From contig CAYGTK010000066.1 of assembly GCA_964352775.1 (NCBI GenBank), positions 1 to 18,260 on the forward strand: 18,260 nucleotides of DNA, given 5' to 3'. The stretch's first letter is position 1. The number at the start of each line of letters is the position of its first letter. This document shows positions 1 to 7,167 of this stretch, one piece after another. The stretch is from CAYGTK01 sp964352775 (lineage in GTDB: Bacteria > Bacteroidota > Bacteroidia > Chitinophagales > CAIOSU01). The position numbers and the translations under genes were made by a program. The notes below the pieces were generated by a model. That model did not search any database and was not told the origin of the DNA. It saw only the letters and a program-made list of their open reading frames with translations.

Positions 1-153
1 GTTCCGAGTATCGAATTAGGCACACGGTATCAGAATTATTATCATACAGATTATGGAAATAATTATCAGTACTATCTATTTCACCGTTCCTATTCGTTTG
101 TGCGCTTAAGTCCAAGTGAAATGCCAAAAAAAAAGAAAAAGAAACAAGGATAA
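1..153 (+). CDS. C-terminal end of an unknown protein (5' truncated by window edge)
   Basis: Frame 1 is open from the first base to a TAA at 151-153 and gives the last 50 residues of a protein whose start lies outside the window. The visible part is rich in tyrosine and asparagine (for example RYQNYYHTDYGNNYQYY) and ends with six lysines followed by QG. No domain can be recognised from so little sequence. The aromatic, beta-prone composition would suit a periplasmic or outer-membrane protein, but that is a guess. The lysine tail is encoded partly by a run of nine A residues at 126-134. The gene converges on the minus-strand gene ending at 257, with about 100 bases between them. Confidence 0.6.
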   Translation, partial: VPSIELGTRYQNYYHTDYGNNYQYYLFHRSYSFVRLSPSEMPKKKKKKQG

Positions 154-195
154 ATTTAATCATGGCTTTCCAACTCTATTTCTGAGGTTCAACTT

Positions 196-225
196 CAAAG
201 CTTTACTTTTTACAGTCTAGCTTTG
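196..225 (+). terminator. Weak candidate hairpin between convergent genes
   Basis: CAAAGCT at 196-202 is the exact reverse complement of AGCTTTG at 219-225, with a 16-base T-rich loop. It lies between the plus-strand stop at 153 and the minus-strand stop at 257, so it could serve either gene. There is only a broken T-rich stretch after it (TTGTGTTTATC), so this is a weak call. Confidence 0.25.
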
Positions 226-256
226 TTGTGTTTATCAAGCTGATATTTCCTGCCAA

Positions 257-655
257 CTATTCGTTGCAGTGTAAATAGTTGTTCAAGGCTAAATTCCACG
301 ATTCTTCTGCATCAAAGTCTTCCTTTAGCCCATTTCCTTCCTTATCCAAAAACGCTTGAATACCGTGTTGTATCATGTATTTAGGATGGTAAGTGGGCGC
401 GCCAATATCACGAATAGCTTGGCATACTTCGTATAGCTGTTTAGAACCCTTTTTAAGGGTTTTGTCAAGGGCTTCCGAAAATTTGTTTTTGGTCTTTTCG
501 TTCTGGTTCATTAGTACATTTTGTTGGAGTACTAATAAAGCTTGATGCGCACTTCTATCTTTTACCCTGTACATATCAAACTTGCCATACACTCCTGATA
601 TGGCAAAAAGCTTAGCAGCTTTTTCAAAGTCTTTCTTTTTTATGCATTCGCCCAT
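257..655 (-). CDS. 3' fragment of the frameshifted gene: body of the domain
   Basis: This 132-residue frame opens at an internal ATG at 653-655, in the middle of what looks like a helical domain (CIKKKDFEKAAKLFAISGVYG). It lacks any export signal although its first half encodes one in the other frame. Lysine- and glutamate-rich helices follow, then CQAIRDIGAPTYHPKYMIQH and a C-terminal helix ending LHCNE. The three cysteines would suit an oxidising periplasm. It could be translated alone only if the internal ATG is used, in which case the product would stay in the cytoplasm. Confidence 0.5.
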   Translation of the reverse strand: MGECIKKKDFEKAAKLFAISGVYGKFDMYRVKDRSAHQALLVLQQNVLMNQNEKTKNKFSEALDKTLKKGSKQLYEVCQAIRDIGAPTYHPKYMIQHGIQAFLDKEGNGLKEDFDAEESWNLALNNYLHCNE

Positions 656-830
656 ACCGTGTATTATAATCAGCGGGAGTATGCTTGTTTGTAAGTTCAG
701 ACAGTTTCACGCATTCGCAAGGCATTGTCGACTCTAAGTTACCCTCAGCCTCTAGGGTTTTTACGTTCTGGGCATTGATGCTCATCGTTACGCCACAGAG
801 TAATGCAGCTAGTAGTAGGATGTTTTTCAT
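624..830 (-). CDS. 5' fragment of the frameshifted gene: signal peptide half
   Basis: This frame starts at the ATG at 828-830. It encodes a hydrophobic signal peptide over about residues 1-20 with a likely cleavage after SINA, then a segment with two cysteines (PCEC). After residue 58 it switches to a short basic, nonsense-like end (RMHKKERL) and stops at 624. The last 32 bases overlap the downstream frame. On its own it would be a 68-residue secreted peptide without a recognisable domain. Confidence 0.45.
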   Translation of the reverse strand: MKNILLLAALLCGVTMSINAQNVKTLEAEGNLESTMPCECVKLSELTNKHTPADYNTRYGRMHKKERL

Positions 831-931
831 TCGTATATACTTTATTGGTTAGTGCAGCCAAATACACTTTTATAAATCTTGATATGAAGATAATACTTAC
901 TGGGGTAAACAAGCTGTTGATTGCTAATTAC

Positions 932-1354
932 CTACCCATTATACTTCTTATCCATCACCTCGTAGCCACTTTTGATAAGCTCCTTTAGGGTAACCATATC
1001 CACATCTTCCAGCTTTTTGATGTAGAGGCAGCTTTTGCCCGTTTTGAACTTGCCTAGGCGGCCCATCAGCTCATCGTATCGCTCAAAGCCTGGCATTATA
1101 TATACCGTTAGTGAGGTTTTTCGTGGCGAGAAGCCCGTTATCATCCAATCGCCCTCTTGTCCGCTGGCGTACTTGTAATGGTAGCTGCCAAAGCCTATAA
1201 TGCTGCCACCCCACATTTTGGGTTCTTGGCCAGTTAGCTCTCGCATTATGTCTAGTACTACAAAACTATCTTCACGGCGTTTGTCGTCCTCTACCTTATT
1301 CAAAAAGTCTTCTACGCTGGCGTCGTTCAGTTTGGTTTTTAGTTCGTAAGCCAT
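932..1354 (-). CDS. DUF1801 domain protein
   Basis: A 140-residue cytoplasmic protein with no signal or membrane segment. The pattern of a short N-terminal helix, a VEDFLNKV segment, DSFVVLDIMRELTG, then MWGGSIIGFGSYHYKY and the beta-rich GFSPRKTSLTVYIM stretch is characteristic of DUF1801 (YdhG-like) proteins, a small alpha/beta family of unknown biochemical function. The length is normal for the family. The start is the ATG at 1352-1354. The gene follows the oxidoreductase gene by 20 bases on the same strand and is probably co-transcribed with it, although no functional link is known to me. Confidence 0.85.
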   Translation of the reverse strand: MAYELKTKLNDASVEDFLNKVEDDKRREDSFVVLDIMRELTGQEPKMWGGSIIGFGSYHYKYASGQEGDWMITGFSPRKTSLTVYIMPGFERYDELMGRLGKFKTGKSCLYIKKLEDVDMVTLKELIKSGYEVMDKKYNG

Positions 1355-1374
1355 GATGATGTTGGTTTGATTAT

Positions 1375-2373
1375 CTACTCATCTACCTTCAGTAGCAGCT
1401 TACCGCGCTTATCGCCCGAAAATAGTCGGCTAAAGGTGTCGCGGAAGTTCTCAATGCCCTCATCTATATGTTCTGCAGTTTTCAGTTTTCCGTGCATCAT
1501 CCATCCACCCATTTCCATAGCGGCAGTTCGGTAATCTTTAGCATAGTCCATAACCACAAATCCTTCCATTCTGGCTCGGTTAACCAGTAGCGATAAGTAG
1601 TTGGCTGGTCCTTTTATTTCCGTACTGTTATACTGCGATATAGCCCCACAAATAGGAATACGCGCATGCCGGTTCAATCGGGTCAATACAGCATCTAGTA
1701 TTTCGCCACCTACATTATCAAAGTATACATCGATACCATTCGGGCATTTCTCCTTTAGGGCTTTTTTTATGTTCTCGCTTTTGTAATCAATAGCGGCATC
1801 AAAACCCAGCTCGTTTACTAGGTAGTCGCACTTCTCTTTACCACCGGCAATACCAATGGCAGTGCAGCCTTTTATTTTGGCCATTTGCCCGACAATGCTA
1901 CCCACAGCACCTGCCGCACCTGATACTACTACGGTATCGCCCTCTTTTGGCTGACCTACTTCCATAAAACCGAAATAGGCTGTCATACCTGGCATGCCCA
2001 GTACACCTAAGTACTTCTGTAGCGGTGCAATAGCAGGGTCAACTTCATACCAGCCTTGGCCTGCTTCCATAAGGCAATATTGCTGTACGCCTCCCCAACC
2101 GGTGTAATAGTGGCCTACTTTAAAGTCGTCGTTCTTGCTATCTATCACTTCACCTACCGTGCCTGCTCGCATTACATCGCCAATGGCTACTGGTGGTATG
2201 TAACTTTTTGCATCGTTCATCCAGCCGCGCATGGCTGGGTCTAGCGATACGTAGTGCGTTTTAAGCAGTGCTTGTCCGTCTTTAAGGGTGGGTAATGCGT
2301 TGTCTTCTAGTCGCCAGGTATGCTCATTTGGCATGCCAACAGGGCGCTCGTTCAATAGCCATTGTTTATTCAT
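1375..2373 (-). CDS. NADP-dependent oxidoreductase of the MDR superfamily (CurA/leukotriene B4 dehydrogenase type)
   Basis: This 332-residue, zinc-free medium-chain reductase is expected to reduce alpha,beta-unsaturated carbonyl compounds with NADPH in the cytosol. The N-terminal GroES-like half carries the YVSLDPAMRGWM segment. LGMPGMTAYFG at about 125-135 precedes the Rossmann fold, whose dinucleotide loop SGAAGAVGS lies at about 151-159 and whose second strand ends GIAGGKEKC, as in NADPH-preferring members. FDNVGGEILDAVL and the GAISQYN segment are also typical. Length is normal for CurA/YncB-like enzymes. The ATG at 2371-2373 fits the family start. It is the first gene of a likely pair with the DUF1801 gene. 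The physiological substrate cannot be read from the sequence; curcumin, leukotriene or other enone activities are possibilities from homologues. Confidence 0.9.
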   Translation of the reverse strand: MNKQWLLNERPVGMPNEHTWRLEDNALPTLKDGQALLKTHYVSLDPAMRGWMNDAKSYIPPVAIGDVMRAGTVGEVIDSKNDDFKVGHYYTGWGGVQQYCLMEAGQGWYEVDPAIAPLQKYLGVLGMPGMTAYFGFMEVGQPKEGDTVVVSGAAGAVGSIVGQMAKIKGCTAIGIAGGKEKCDYLVNELGFDAAIDYKSENIKKALKEKCPNGIDVYFDNVGGEILDAVLTRLNRHARIPICGAISQYNSTEIKGPANYLSLLVNRARMEGFVVMDYAKDYRTAAMEMGGWMMHGKLKTAEHIDEGIENFRDTFSRLFSGDKRGKLLLKVDE

Positions 2374-2435
2374 AGGGCTAATTTAAGGATTAGTGGGTAG
2401 ATGTGTGGTTACTAATTAGTGGCTTAAAGCGGTAG

Positions 2436-3269
2436 TTAATCTTCTTCCTCTATCTCAACACGAGGTGCTAACAGCAGTTGCGACCACCTATCCCCCTTAA
2501 GCTTATTTCTTACGGGCACATTCTTACGTTCACAAAGGTTCCGCTCACGGTTATCTATTTTGTGAAGGAGCATATTCACTCTGCCAGTATGTCTCATTTT
2601 GAAGGGTTCGTTTAATAAAGCTCTTCTCAACGTGTCGTAATGAAAATAGTAAGGATGTTCTTGCGAGATACTATCTTCAGTGAGCATGCTAAAGCTTTCT
2701 TTTTGTGCAGTTATGCTGTCAATATGTCCAATGTAGGTTAAATGCCTTCGCTTGTAGTTAGATTCTAGGGAGTCAGCAAGAATTTGATGTGTTCTATAGT
2801 TTGGTAAGTTCTTGTAGGCATCACCAAGGTCTTTATAACCAAACGTATTCAATACTTCCAAATGTGATACTGCATCTTCGGGCAAGGGGCGAAGCTCCCA
2901 TGGTTCAAAGAAAAAGCCATGAATAACGGGGTTGCCTTTTTTGCTGCGCGTAAAACACATCAGTTCTGAAGGGAAATGCCTACTATCACTCACTTTGTAC
3001 CAGGTGTCGCCAGAATCGATAACTACTCTATTTGTACAAAAAGGTCCGCCCGAACTAAAGACAATACCCGTTTGAAAGATGATTCTATCTTTTATGATAT
3101 GAAGTTCGCTGTATTGATCTCCGTAAGAACCACCTGCATAAATGGTATCAAAAATGTACCAACTGCCTTGCACATCTTCTAGCGTGATGTATGCATCGGT
3201 ATCTATCTTGGGAGTGCAGGCCGAGAATAGGAGGAGGGTGAATAGTAAAACGTATAGAGGTTTAAGCAC
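2436..3269 (-). CDS. Hypothetical lipoprotein
   Basis: A 277-residue protein starting at a GTG (3267-3269); there is no ATG or GTG in frame between it and the upstream stop. The first 18 residues form a lipoprotein signal, MLKPLYVLLFTLLLFSAC, with a lipobox FSAC and the lipidated cysteine at about position 18, so it should be anchored to a membrane facing the periplasm or surface. Residues 30-130 (LEDVQGSWYIFDTIY onward) look like beta strands of a lipocalin-like or calycin-like fold, judged only from the strand pattern and the GSWY motif. The second half is charged and helical. I do not recognise the family. It lies 62 bases upstream of the oxidoreductase gene on the same strand and downstream of the hairpin after the 3359 gene. 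Confidence 0.75.
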   Translation of the reverse strand: MLKPLYVLLFTLLLFSACTPKIDTDAYITLEDVQGSWYIFDTIYAGGSYGDQYSELHIIKDRIIFQTGIVFSSGGPFCTNRVVIDSGDTWYKVSDSRHFPSELMCFTRSKKGNPVIHGFFFEPWELRPLPEDAVSHLEVLNTFGYKDLGDAYKNLPNYRTHQILADSLESNYKRRHLTYIGHIDSITAQKESFSMLTEDSISQEHPYYFHYDTLRRALLNEPFKMRHTGRVNMLLHKIDNRERNLCERKNVPVRNKLKGDRWSQLLLAPRVEIEEED

Positions 3270-3303
3270 ACTTAAAGATAAGTGTTGTTGCTATTAAAAG
3301 CAC

Positions 3304-3332
3304 AGCCCGCAGCGGATATACCGAAGCGGGCT
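3304..3332 (-). terminator. Rho-independent-like terminator after the 3359-4042 gene
   Basis: AGCCCGC at 3304-3310 pairs exactly with GCGGGCT at 3326-3332, and an inner CGG/CCG pair (3313-3315 with 3321-3323) extends the stem. Read on the minus strand the hairpin lies about 26 bases after the stop at 3359 and is followed by GTGCTTTTAAT, a short imperfect T tract. It separates the surface-protein gene from the lipoprotein gene. Confidence 0.55.
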
Positions 3333-3358
3333 GATACTAAAGCATAGTATTAGTATGC

Positions 3359-4042
3359 TTAACGGATAATCACTTCTTTCACAAAGGTATCTTCACCAGC
3401 ATCTAGCTTGGCAAAGTAACGGCCACGGCCTGCTACTGCACCAAAGTCTATCGGACGTTCTATAAATCCTCTGTTGTTGCTCATACTTTCGCTGAATACC
3501 AGTGTGCCTTTTTCATCAAAAAGCAACAAGTTCAGCTCTTTATAGTACGACTCGGCGTAAATATTGAATACTCCAGGGTCTACTGTAGGCGTCACCTTAA
3601 ATTGCGACTTAACGAATTTAGTAGTGGTAACGGTCATTGGTTCGCTGAACGAAAAGCTGCCATTCATTTTCACCTGTTTAATACGGTAAAAGGCTTTTCC
3701 AAGCTCTGGCTTTTTATCAACTAGTTCATACTCTTTAGTAGTTCGGCTATTGCCTGCCGCCCATATGGTATCTATCAAAGTAAAGTTGCTGCCATCAATA
3801 CTTCGCTCAATGGCAAAATAATCGGTGTCTATCTCACGATGTGTGTTCCAAGCTACCGCAACGGTGGCTTTTTCAGGGGCTATATTTAAATAGGATAAAT
3901 GGACGGGGTCGTCTGTAGCAATGGGTACTGCTTCCTCATCGTCTAAATATTCAAAACTTTGGGTGCTAAAAAACACCATTACGGCCAGGGCCGTATGCGC
4001 TACTACCATCTTGGTATTAACGCGTTTACCAAATAATCGCAT
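3359..4042 (-). CDS. Small exported protein with fibronectin-like module and atypical T9SS-like C-terminal domain
   Basis: The 227-residue product has a basic N-terminus and a hydrophobic stretch at about 11-28 (MVVAHTALAVMVFFS), which can serve as a signal peptide. Residues from about 50 to 140 form a beta-sandwich of the kind that commonly precedes T9SS tails (VAVAWNTHREIDTDYFAIER ... FYRIKQVKMNGSFSFSEP); the same module is seen in the large exoprotein near 9.6-10.7 kb. The last 75 residues match the outline of a T9SS sorting domain: a start like VTPTVDPGVFNIYA, a central strand LLLFDEKGTLVFSE, and a closing GRYFAKLDAG then VKEVIIR. The usual YPNP motif is missing. It is therefore likely secreted or surface-attached. 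It has its own divergent upstream region shared with the response regulator and a terminator downstream. Its specific role is unknown. Confidence 0.75.
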   Translation of the reverse strand: MRLFGKRVNTKMVVAHTALAVMVFFSTQSFEYLDDEEAVPIATDDPVHLSYLNIAPEKATVAVAWNTHREIDTDYFAIERSIDGSNFTLIDTIWAAGNSRTTKEYELVDKKPELGKAFYRIKQVKMNGSFSFSEPMTVTTTKFVKSQFKVTPTVDPGVFNIYAESYYKELNLLLFDEKGTLVFSESMSNNRGFIERPIDFGAVAGRGRYFAKLDAGEDTFVKEVIIR

Positions 4043-4134
4043 AGTTCTTCTCCTCTAATTCGTTCTCTACAATACTATGTCATGCATAATATACGGTGCT
4101 AAGCTGCGTTTGTTGCGAATGAGGTGAAACCTAG

Positions 4135-4166
4135 TTTCCTAATTCCGTGTATTATTTCTATTTTTC
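4135..4166 (+). promoter_or_regulatory. Candidate Bacteroidota promoter for the response regulator gene
   Basis: TTTC at 4135-4138 and TATTTTTC at 4159-4166 are separated by 20 bases and resemble the Bacteroidota -33 TTTG / -7 TAnnTTTG promoter, each with one mismatch. The -7 box ends 23 bases before the ATG at 4190, leaving a short leader. This is pattern matching only. Confidence 0.35.
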
Positions 4167-4189
4167 CATGTATAGCTAAACCACCACCT

Positions 4190-4849
4190 ATGAGCGAGCA
4201 GATAAAAATTTTATTGGTAGATGATCATCCAATGATCCGTCATGGGATAAAGGCACTACTAGAAGATGTGCCAGAATTTGAAATAATAGGAGAAGGTAAT
4301 GATGGCACCGACGCGCTAGAAATGTACCACCCCGACAAGGTTGACCTAGTAATAATGGACATCAAGATGCCGAATATGGATGGTATTGAAGCTACTACCC
4401 ATATTATTGAGAAGTATAAAGACGCACGAGTACTAGCTCTATCCATGTACGATGAGCAACGCTTTATTGTAAAGATGCTACAAGCTGGTGCTATGGGATA
4501 TGTGTTAAAGAATACTGGCAAAAAGGAATTGGAAAAAGCTATCCGTACTATTTTGGGTGGAGAGAGCTATTTCAGCCAAGAAGTATCTTCCATTATGATG
4601 TCGCAATTCATGGGAAATACTAGTGTGAAGAAGTACGACCCTGTTAAAAGTAATGTAGCGCTTACCAAGCGGGAAGCTGAGATAATTCGCATGATAGCTG
4701 AGGAATTTACCAATACACAGATAGCTGAAAAGTTAGGGATAAGCCCACGTACGGTAGATACGCACCGACGTAATCTATTGCAAAAGTTAGATGTGAAAAA
4801 TACAGCAGGATTGGTGAAATTCGCCATACAGAATGACCTGTTAGACTAG
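4190..4849 (+). CDS. NarL/LuxR-family two-component response regulator
   Basis: The product receives phosphate from a histidine kinase and acts as a DNA-binding regulator. I place the start at the ATG at 4190 (219 residues) because the protein then begins MSEQIKILLVDDHP as in the family; the frame can be extended to 4124, but that adds an unconserved tail. The receiver domain spans about 1-120 with the acidic pair D11-D12, the phosphoacceptor D57 in VIMDIKMP, S85 and K107. A GerE/LuxR helix-turn-helix lies at about 158-215 (LTKREAEIIRMIAEEFTNTQIAEKLGISPRTVDTHR, positions 158-193). No histidine kinase gene is adjacent, so it is an orphan regulator here. The fructosamine-kinase gene starts 20 bases after its stop, which suggests co-transcription. 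Its targets cannot be read from the window. Confidence 0.92.
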   Translation: MSEQIKILLVDDHPMIRHGIKALLEDVPEFEIIGEGNDGTDALEMYHPDKVDLVIMDIKMPNMDGIEATTHIIEKYKDARVLALSMYDEQRFIVKMLQAGAMGYVLKNTGKKELEKAIRTILGGESYFSQEVSSIMMSQFMGNTSVKKYDPVKSNVALTKREAEIIRMIAEEFTNTQIAEKLGISPRTVDTHRRNLLQKLDVKNTAGLVKFAIQNDLLD

Positions 4850-4869
4850 GGTTCTCTTCTAGTTACTAA

Positions 4870-5751
4870 ATGCTTTCCGACTCTTTCCTCCATCATTTAA
4901 GCAAAAAGCTTAGTGAAGTAGTAGATAGTGATGTATCTATCCATCAGCACAATACTGTTAGTGGTGGGAGTATCAATAGTGCTTACAAGCTAGGAACTAG
5001 TGCGGGTAATTTCTTCCTGAAACACAATCATGCTGAAACCCACCCCAGAATGTTTGAGACGGAGGCAGCTGGTTTAGAACTACTTCGCGCTACCAACACT
5101 CTAAAAGTACCTGAACCGCGAGTTACTGGTCAGTTTGAAGATCAAACATGGTTAATAATGGAACACTTGGAAGCAAGCCAGCCACAAGAAATTTATTGGG
5201 AAGACTTCGGTAGTAGTCTCGCAGAATTACATCGCACTACTGCCGATCAATTTGGGCTGGACCATGATAACTACATGGGAAGCGTTCCACAACCTAATAC
5301 GCAAAGCGCTAACTGGGCCGAGTTTTACAGCACCCAGCGAATTGAACCGCTGGTGAAAAAATGTATGGATGAAGGGTTATGCGATAGTAGTGTCGCAAGA
5401 CCCATCGCTCGTTTGTGCAACAAGCTCGACACCCTTATTCCCAGAGAAGCCCCTGCATTGATACACGGCGACTTATGGAGTGGTAATTTCTTGTGTACCA
5501 AAGATGGTAAGTCTGCCATTTTTGACCCTGCTTCTCACTATGGACACCGAGAAGCCGATATAGCCATGACCATGCTTTTCGGTGGCTTTCAACCCCAATT
5601 CTATAATTCCTATGAAGCAGCCTACCCGCTGCAGCCCGAATTCTCCGATCGAGTGGGCATTCATCAGTTGTATCCCTTACTGATACATGTGCTGCTGTTT
5701 GGTGAGAGTTATTTGGGTAGGGTTAGAGAGGTGTTAAGGGAGTACTCTTAA
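4870..5751 (+). CDS. Fructosamine kinase family protein (ketosamine-3-kinase type)
   Basis: A 293-residue cytosolic kinase of the aminoglycoside-phosphotransferase-like fold. Family members phosphorylate fructosamines or ribulosamines on glycated proteins or small amines, making the adduct unstable and so repairing glycation damage. Key features visible are GGSINSAYKL at about 32-41 (nucleotide-loop region), K51 in FFLKHN (ATP-binding lysine), the FETEAAGLELL helix, the catalytic loop HGDLWSGN at about 199-206 with D201 and N206, and the metal-binding D219 in IFDPASHYGHRE. Length matches the family. The start is the ATG at 4870, 20 bases after the response regulator gene. Its TAA overlaps the stop of the convergent oxygenase gene by four bases (TTAA, 5748-5751). 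Bacterial members act mainly on ribulosamines and small ketosamines, so the exact substrate is uncertain. Confidence 0.9.
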   Translation: MLSDSFLHHLSKKLSEVVDSDVSIHQHNTVSGGSINSAYKLGTSAGNFFLKHNHAETHPRMFETEAAGLELLRATNTLKVPEPRVTGQFEDQTWLIMEHLEASQPQEIYWEDFGSSLAELHRTTADQFGLDHDNYMGSVPQPNTQSANWAEFYSTQRIEPLVKKCMDEGLCDSSVARPIARLCNKLDTLIPREAPALIHGDLWSGNFLCTKDGKSAIFDPASHYGHREADIAMTMLFGGFQPQFYNSYEAAYPLQPEFSDRVGIHQLYPLLIHVLLFGESYLGRVREVLREYS

Positions 5752-7148
5752 CAATACACACCTTCCATAGTGTCAGGTTCAGGTAGACCTTGCACTTGCC
5801 ATATCTTAATGCTTCCATCATAACCTGCGCTATAGATAGTTTTGTCCATCACCAATAGGTCTTGCACGAAATTGTTGTGGGTGCCTATCAGTTGCTTAAT
5901 GCCAGCGCTATTGTAATAGATGGCATTATCCTCCCCACAACTCAATATGCCATCTTTAAAGTAAGCGATAGAGCGAATGAGATCAAAGTGGACCCTGTCT
6001 TTTCGAATGACCCTATGCCTTAGGTCTATTTCTATCATCTTACCATTCTGCATGCCACAATGGAGCATTCCTTCTGGTGAAATATTTAGGGAGAATAGAC
6101 CAACCTCGTGAGCGTAGATGTTTCTAAATGTTCCATCCAATTTACTTCTACAGATCTTACCATCGTCGGAAGTAGAATAAATGAAGCCTTCATAGTGAGC
6201 TACTCCCCAAACCCAGCTACTGTGCATTTTTATGGTTTGTAGTTGGCGAAGCGTTTGGTCAAATACTAGCACCTCACCCTTGGTGTTGCCAGCTAGTAGT
6301 AGGTCGCCACATTTTTGCAGACATAAGATCATGTGATCTAGCTTCTTAGCGGCTGTTACTTCCCCTTTGCTGTTCCAGCACTTAATGGTCATATCACGAG
6401 AAGAAGAAGCGTAGCTGTTGCTATCCATTTGGCAAATGTCGATCACAGACCGCTTATGAACCTGAAAGGAGTTTAGCAAGTGCATATCTGCCGACCAATG
6501 ACGAATAACTGCATCGCGACCACCGCTGTATAAGGTATTGTCCGCCCCATGCTCCAAACACCAAACATAGCCTCTATGCTTATCTGCTTGTGAATGGGCA
6601 CTCACCAGAATATCAGATCGTAAGATGAATTTCTCTCCTTCCGTAACCAAGCTGCCGCTATGCCAAAGGGTATGGTCAAACAGTACTAAGTCGCCTCTTT
6701 TAGGTTCTATTTCGAAGCTTACTGACCTATCTTGTTTTGACTCGAAGAATTGAGTGTTTCCCCCGCTGAAATCCATTTTATCATTCAGGTACAGTAGGAA
6801 GGTGTATTTAGAAGCTTCCTTTTCATTTGGGTAATAAACACCGTCTTGATGTTTTGAGAATTGTTGGTCGCTAGCATATCTACAGTAGCGAAGCTTCTCG
6901 TTCATACGGGTAGCTTCATCTAGTTCAGGTATGTTCAATGCTTGCAGCCGCTTAAAGCAGCTTTTAGCTAGGGCATGGTCGTTCTCTTCTAGTCTATCAT
7001 TATTACGGTAATACTTGGGGTAGTGCGTGTTGGCTTTATTGAATAGTCCGAGCTTCTCTTCCAGTAGGGTGTCACATTCCTTTGCAGTAAAAAAAGAAGG
7101 GATAATAATAATGGGCTTATTGTTTATATAGTGCTTGTACATGCTCAT
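5748..7148 (-). CDS. 2-oxoglutarate/Fe(II) oxygenase fused to a seven-repeat WD40 propeller
   Basis: The 466-residue protein has two clear parts. Residues about 1-185 form a prolyl-4-hydroxylase-like 2OG-Fe(II) dioxygenase: the double-stranded beta-helix motif carries the metal ligands H100 and D102 (KHQDGVYY) and H163 (LWHSGS), with R177 (FILRSD) placed to bind 2-oxoglutarate. All catalytic residues are present, so activity is expected. From about 190 to 450 there are seven WD40-like repeats of about 33-40 residues, with the best-kept ends SGGRDAVIRHW, SSSRDMTIKCW and SAGYDGSIKIW; seven would close one full beta-propeller. There is no signal peptide or membrane helix, so it is cytoplasmic. 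The simplest reading is a hydroxylase with a built-in protein-binding scaffold. The substrate is unknown. The gene follows the membrane-protein gene by 19 bases and is probably co-transcribed with it. Start: ATG at 7146-7148; a second ATG at 7142 is possible. Confidence 0.88.
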   Translation of the reverse strand: MSMYKHYINNKPIIIIPSFFTAKECDTLLEEKLGLFNKANTHYPKYYRNNDRLEENDHALAKSCFKRLQALNIPELDEATRMNEKLRYCRYASDQQFSKHQDGVYYPNEKEASKYTFLLYLNDKMDFSGGNTQFFESKQDRSVSFEIEPKRGDLVLFDHTLWHSGSLVTEGEKFILRSDILVSAHSQADKHRGYVWCLEHGADNTLYSGGRDAVIRHWSADMHLLNSFQVHKRSVIDICQMDSNSYASSSRDMTIKCWNSKGEVTAAKKLDHMILCLQKCGDLLLAGNTKGEVLVFDQTLRQLQTIKMHSSWVWGVAHYEGFIYSTSDDGKICRSKLDGTFRNIYAHEVGLFSLNISPEGMLHCGMQNGKMIEIDLRHRVIRKDRVHFDLIRSIAYFKDGILSCGEDNAIYYNSAGIKQLIGTHNNFVQDLLVMDKTIYSAGYDGSIKIWQVQGLPEPDTMEGVYC

Positions 7149-7167
7149 TCTTTTATAGTGTTAAGTG

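Larger units (their letters stand above)
257..830 (-). pseudogene. Secreted conserved hypothetical protein, interrupted by a one-base frameshift
   Basis: Two overlapping minus-strand reading frames appear to be halves of one gene of about 190 codons. The upstream half begins with a signal peptide (MKNILLLAALLCGVTMSINAQ) and the downstream half holds the rest of the domain. The total length, 574 bases, is one more than a multiple of three, which fits a single inserted base. The best join is near 653-660: dropping one base gives TPADYNTR followed directly by MGECIKKKDFEKAAKLFA. From memory, this spacing between a TPAD motif and a CIK motif, and the later YHPKYMIQHG segment and LHC ending, resemble a conserved uncharacterised family of small exported proteins; I cannot verify that here. 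It could be a true pseudogene, a sequencing error or, less likely, a recoding site. Confidence 0.6.

Noticed and set aside
803..988. 61-codon plus-strand hydrophobic open frame
   Set aside because: It spans the start of the frameshifted secreted-protein gene and the end of the DUF1801 gene on the opposite strand and has no start context or family pattern.
4124..4189. Upstream extension of the response regulator to an earlier ATG
   Set aside because: The 22 extra residues are not part of the receiver fold, and they would be encoded by the sequence that looks like the gene's own promoter.
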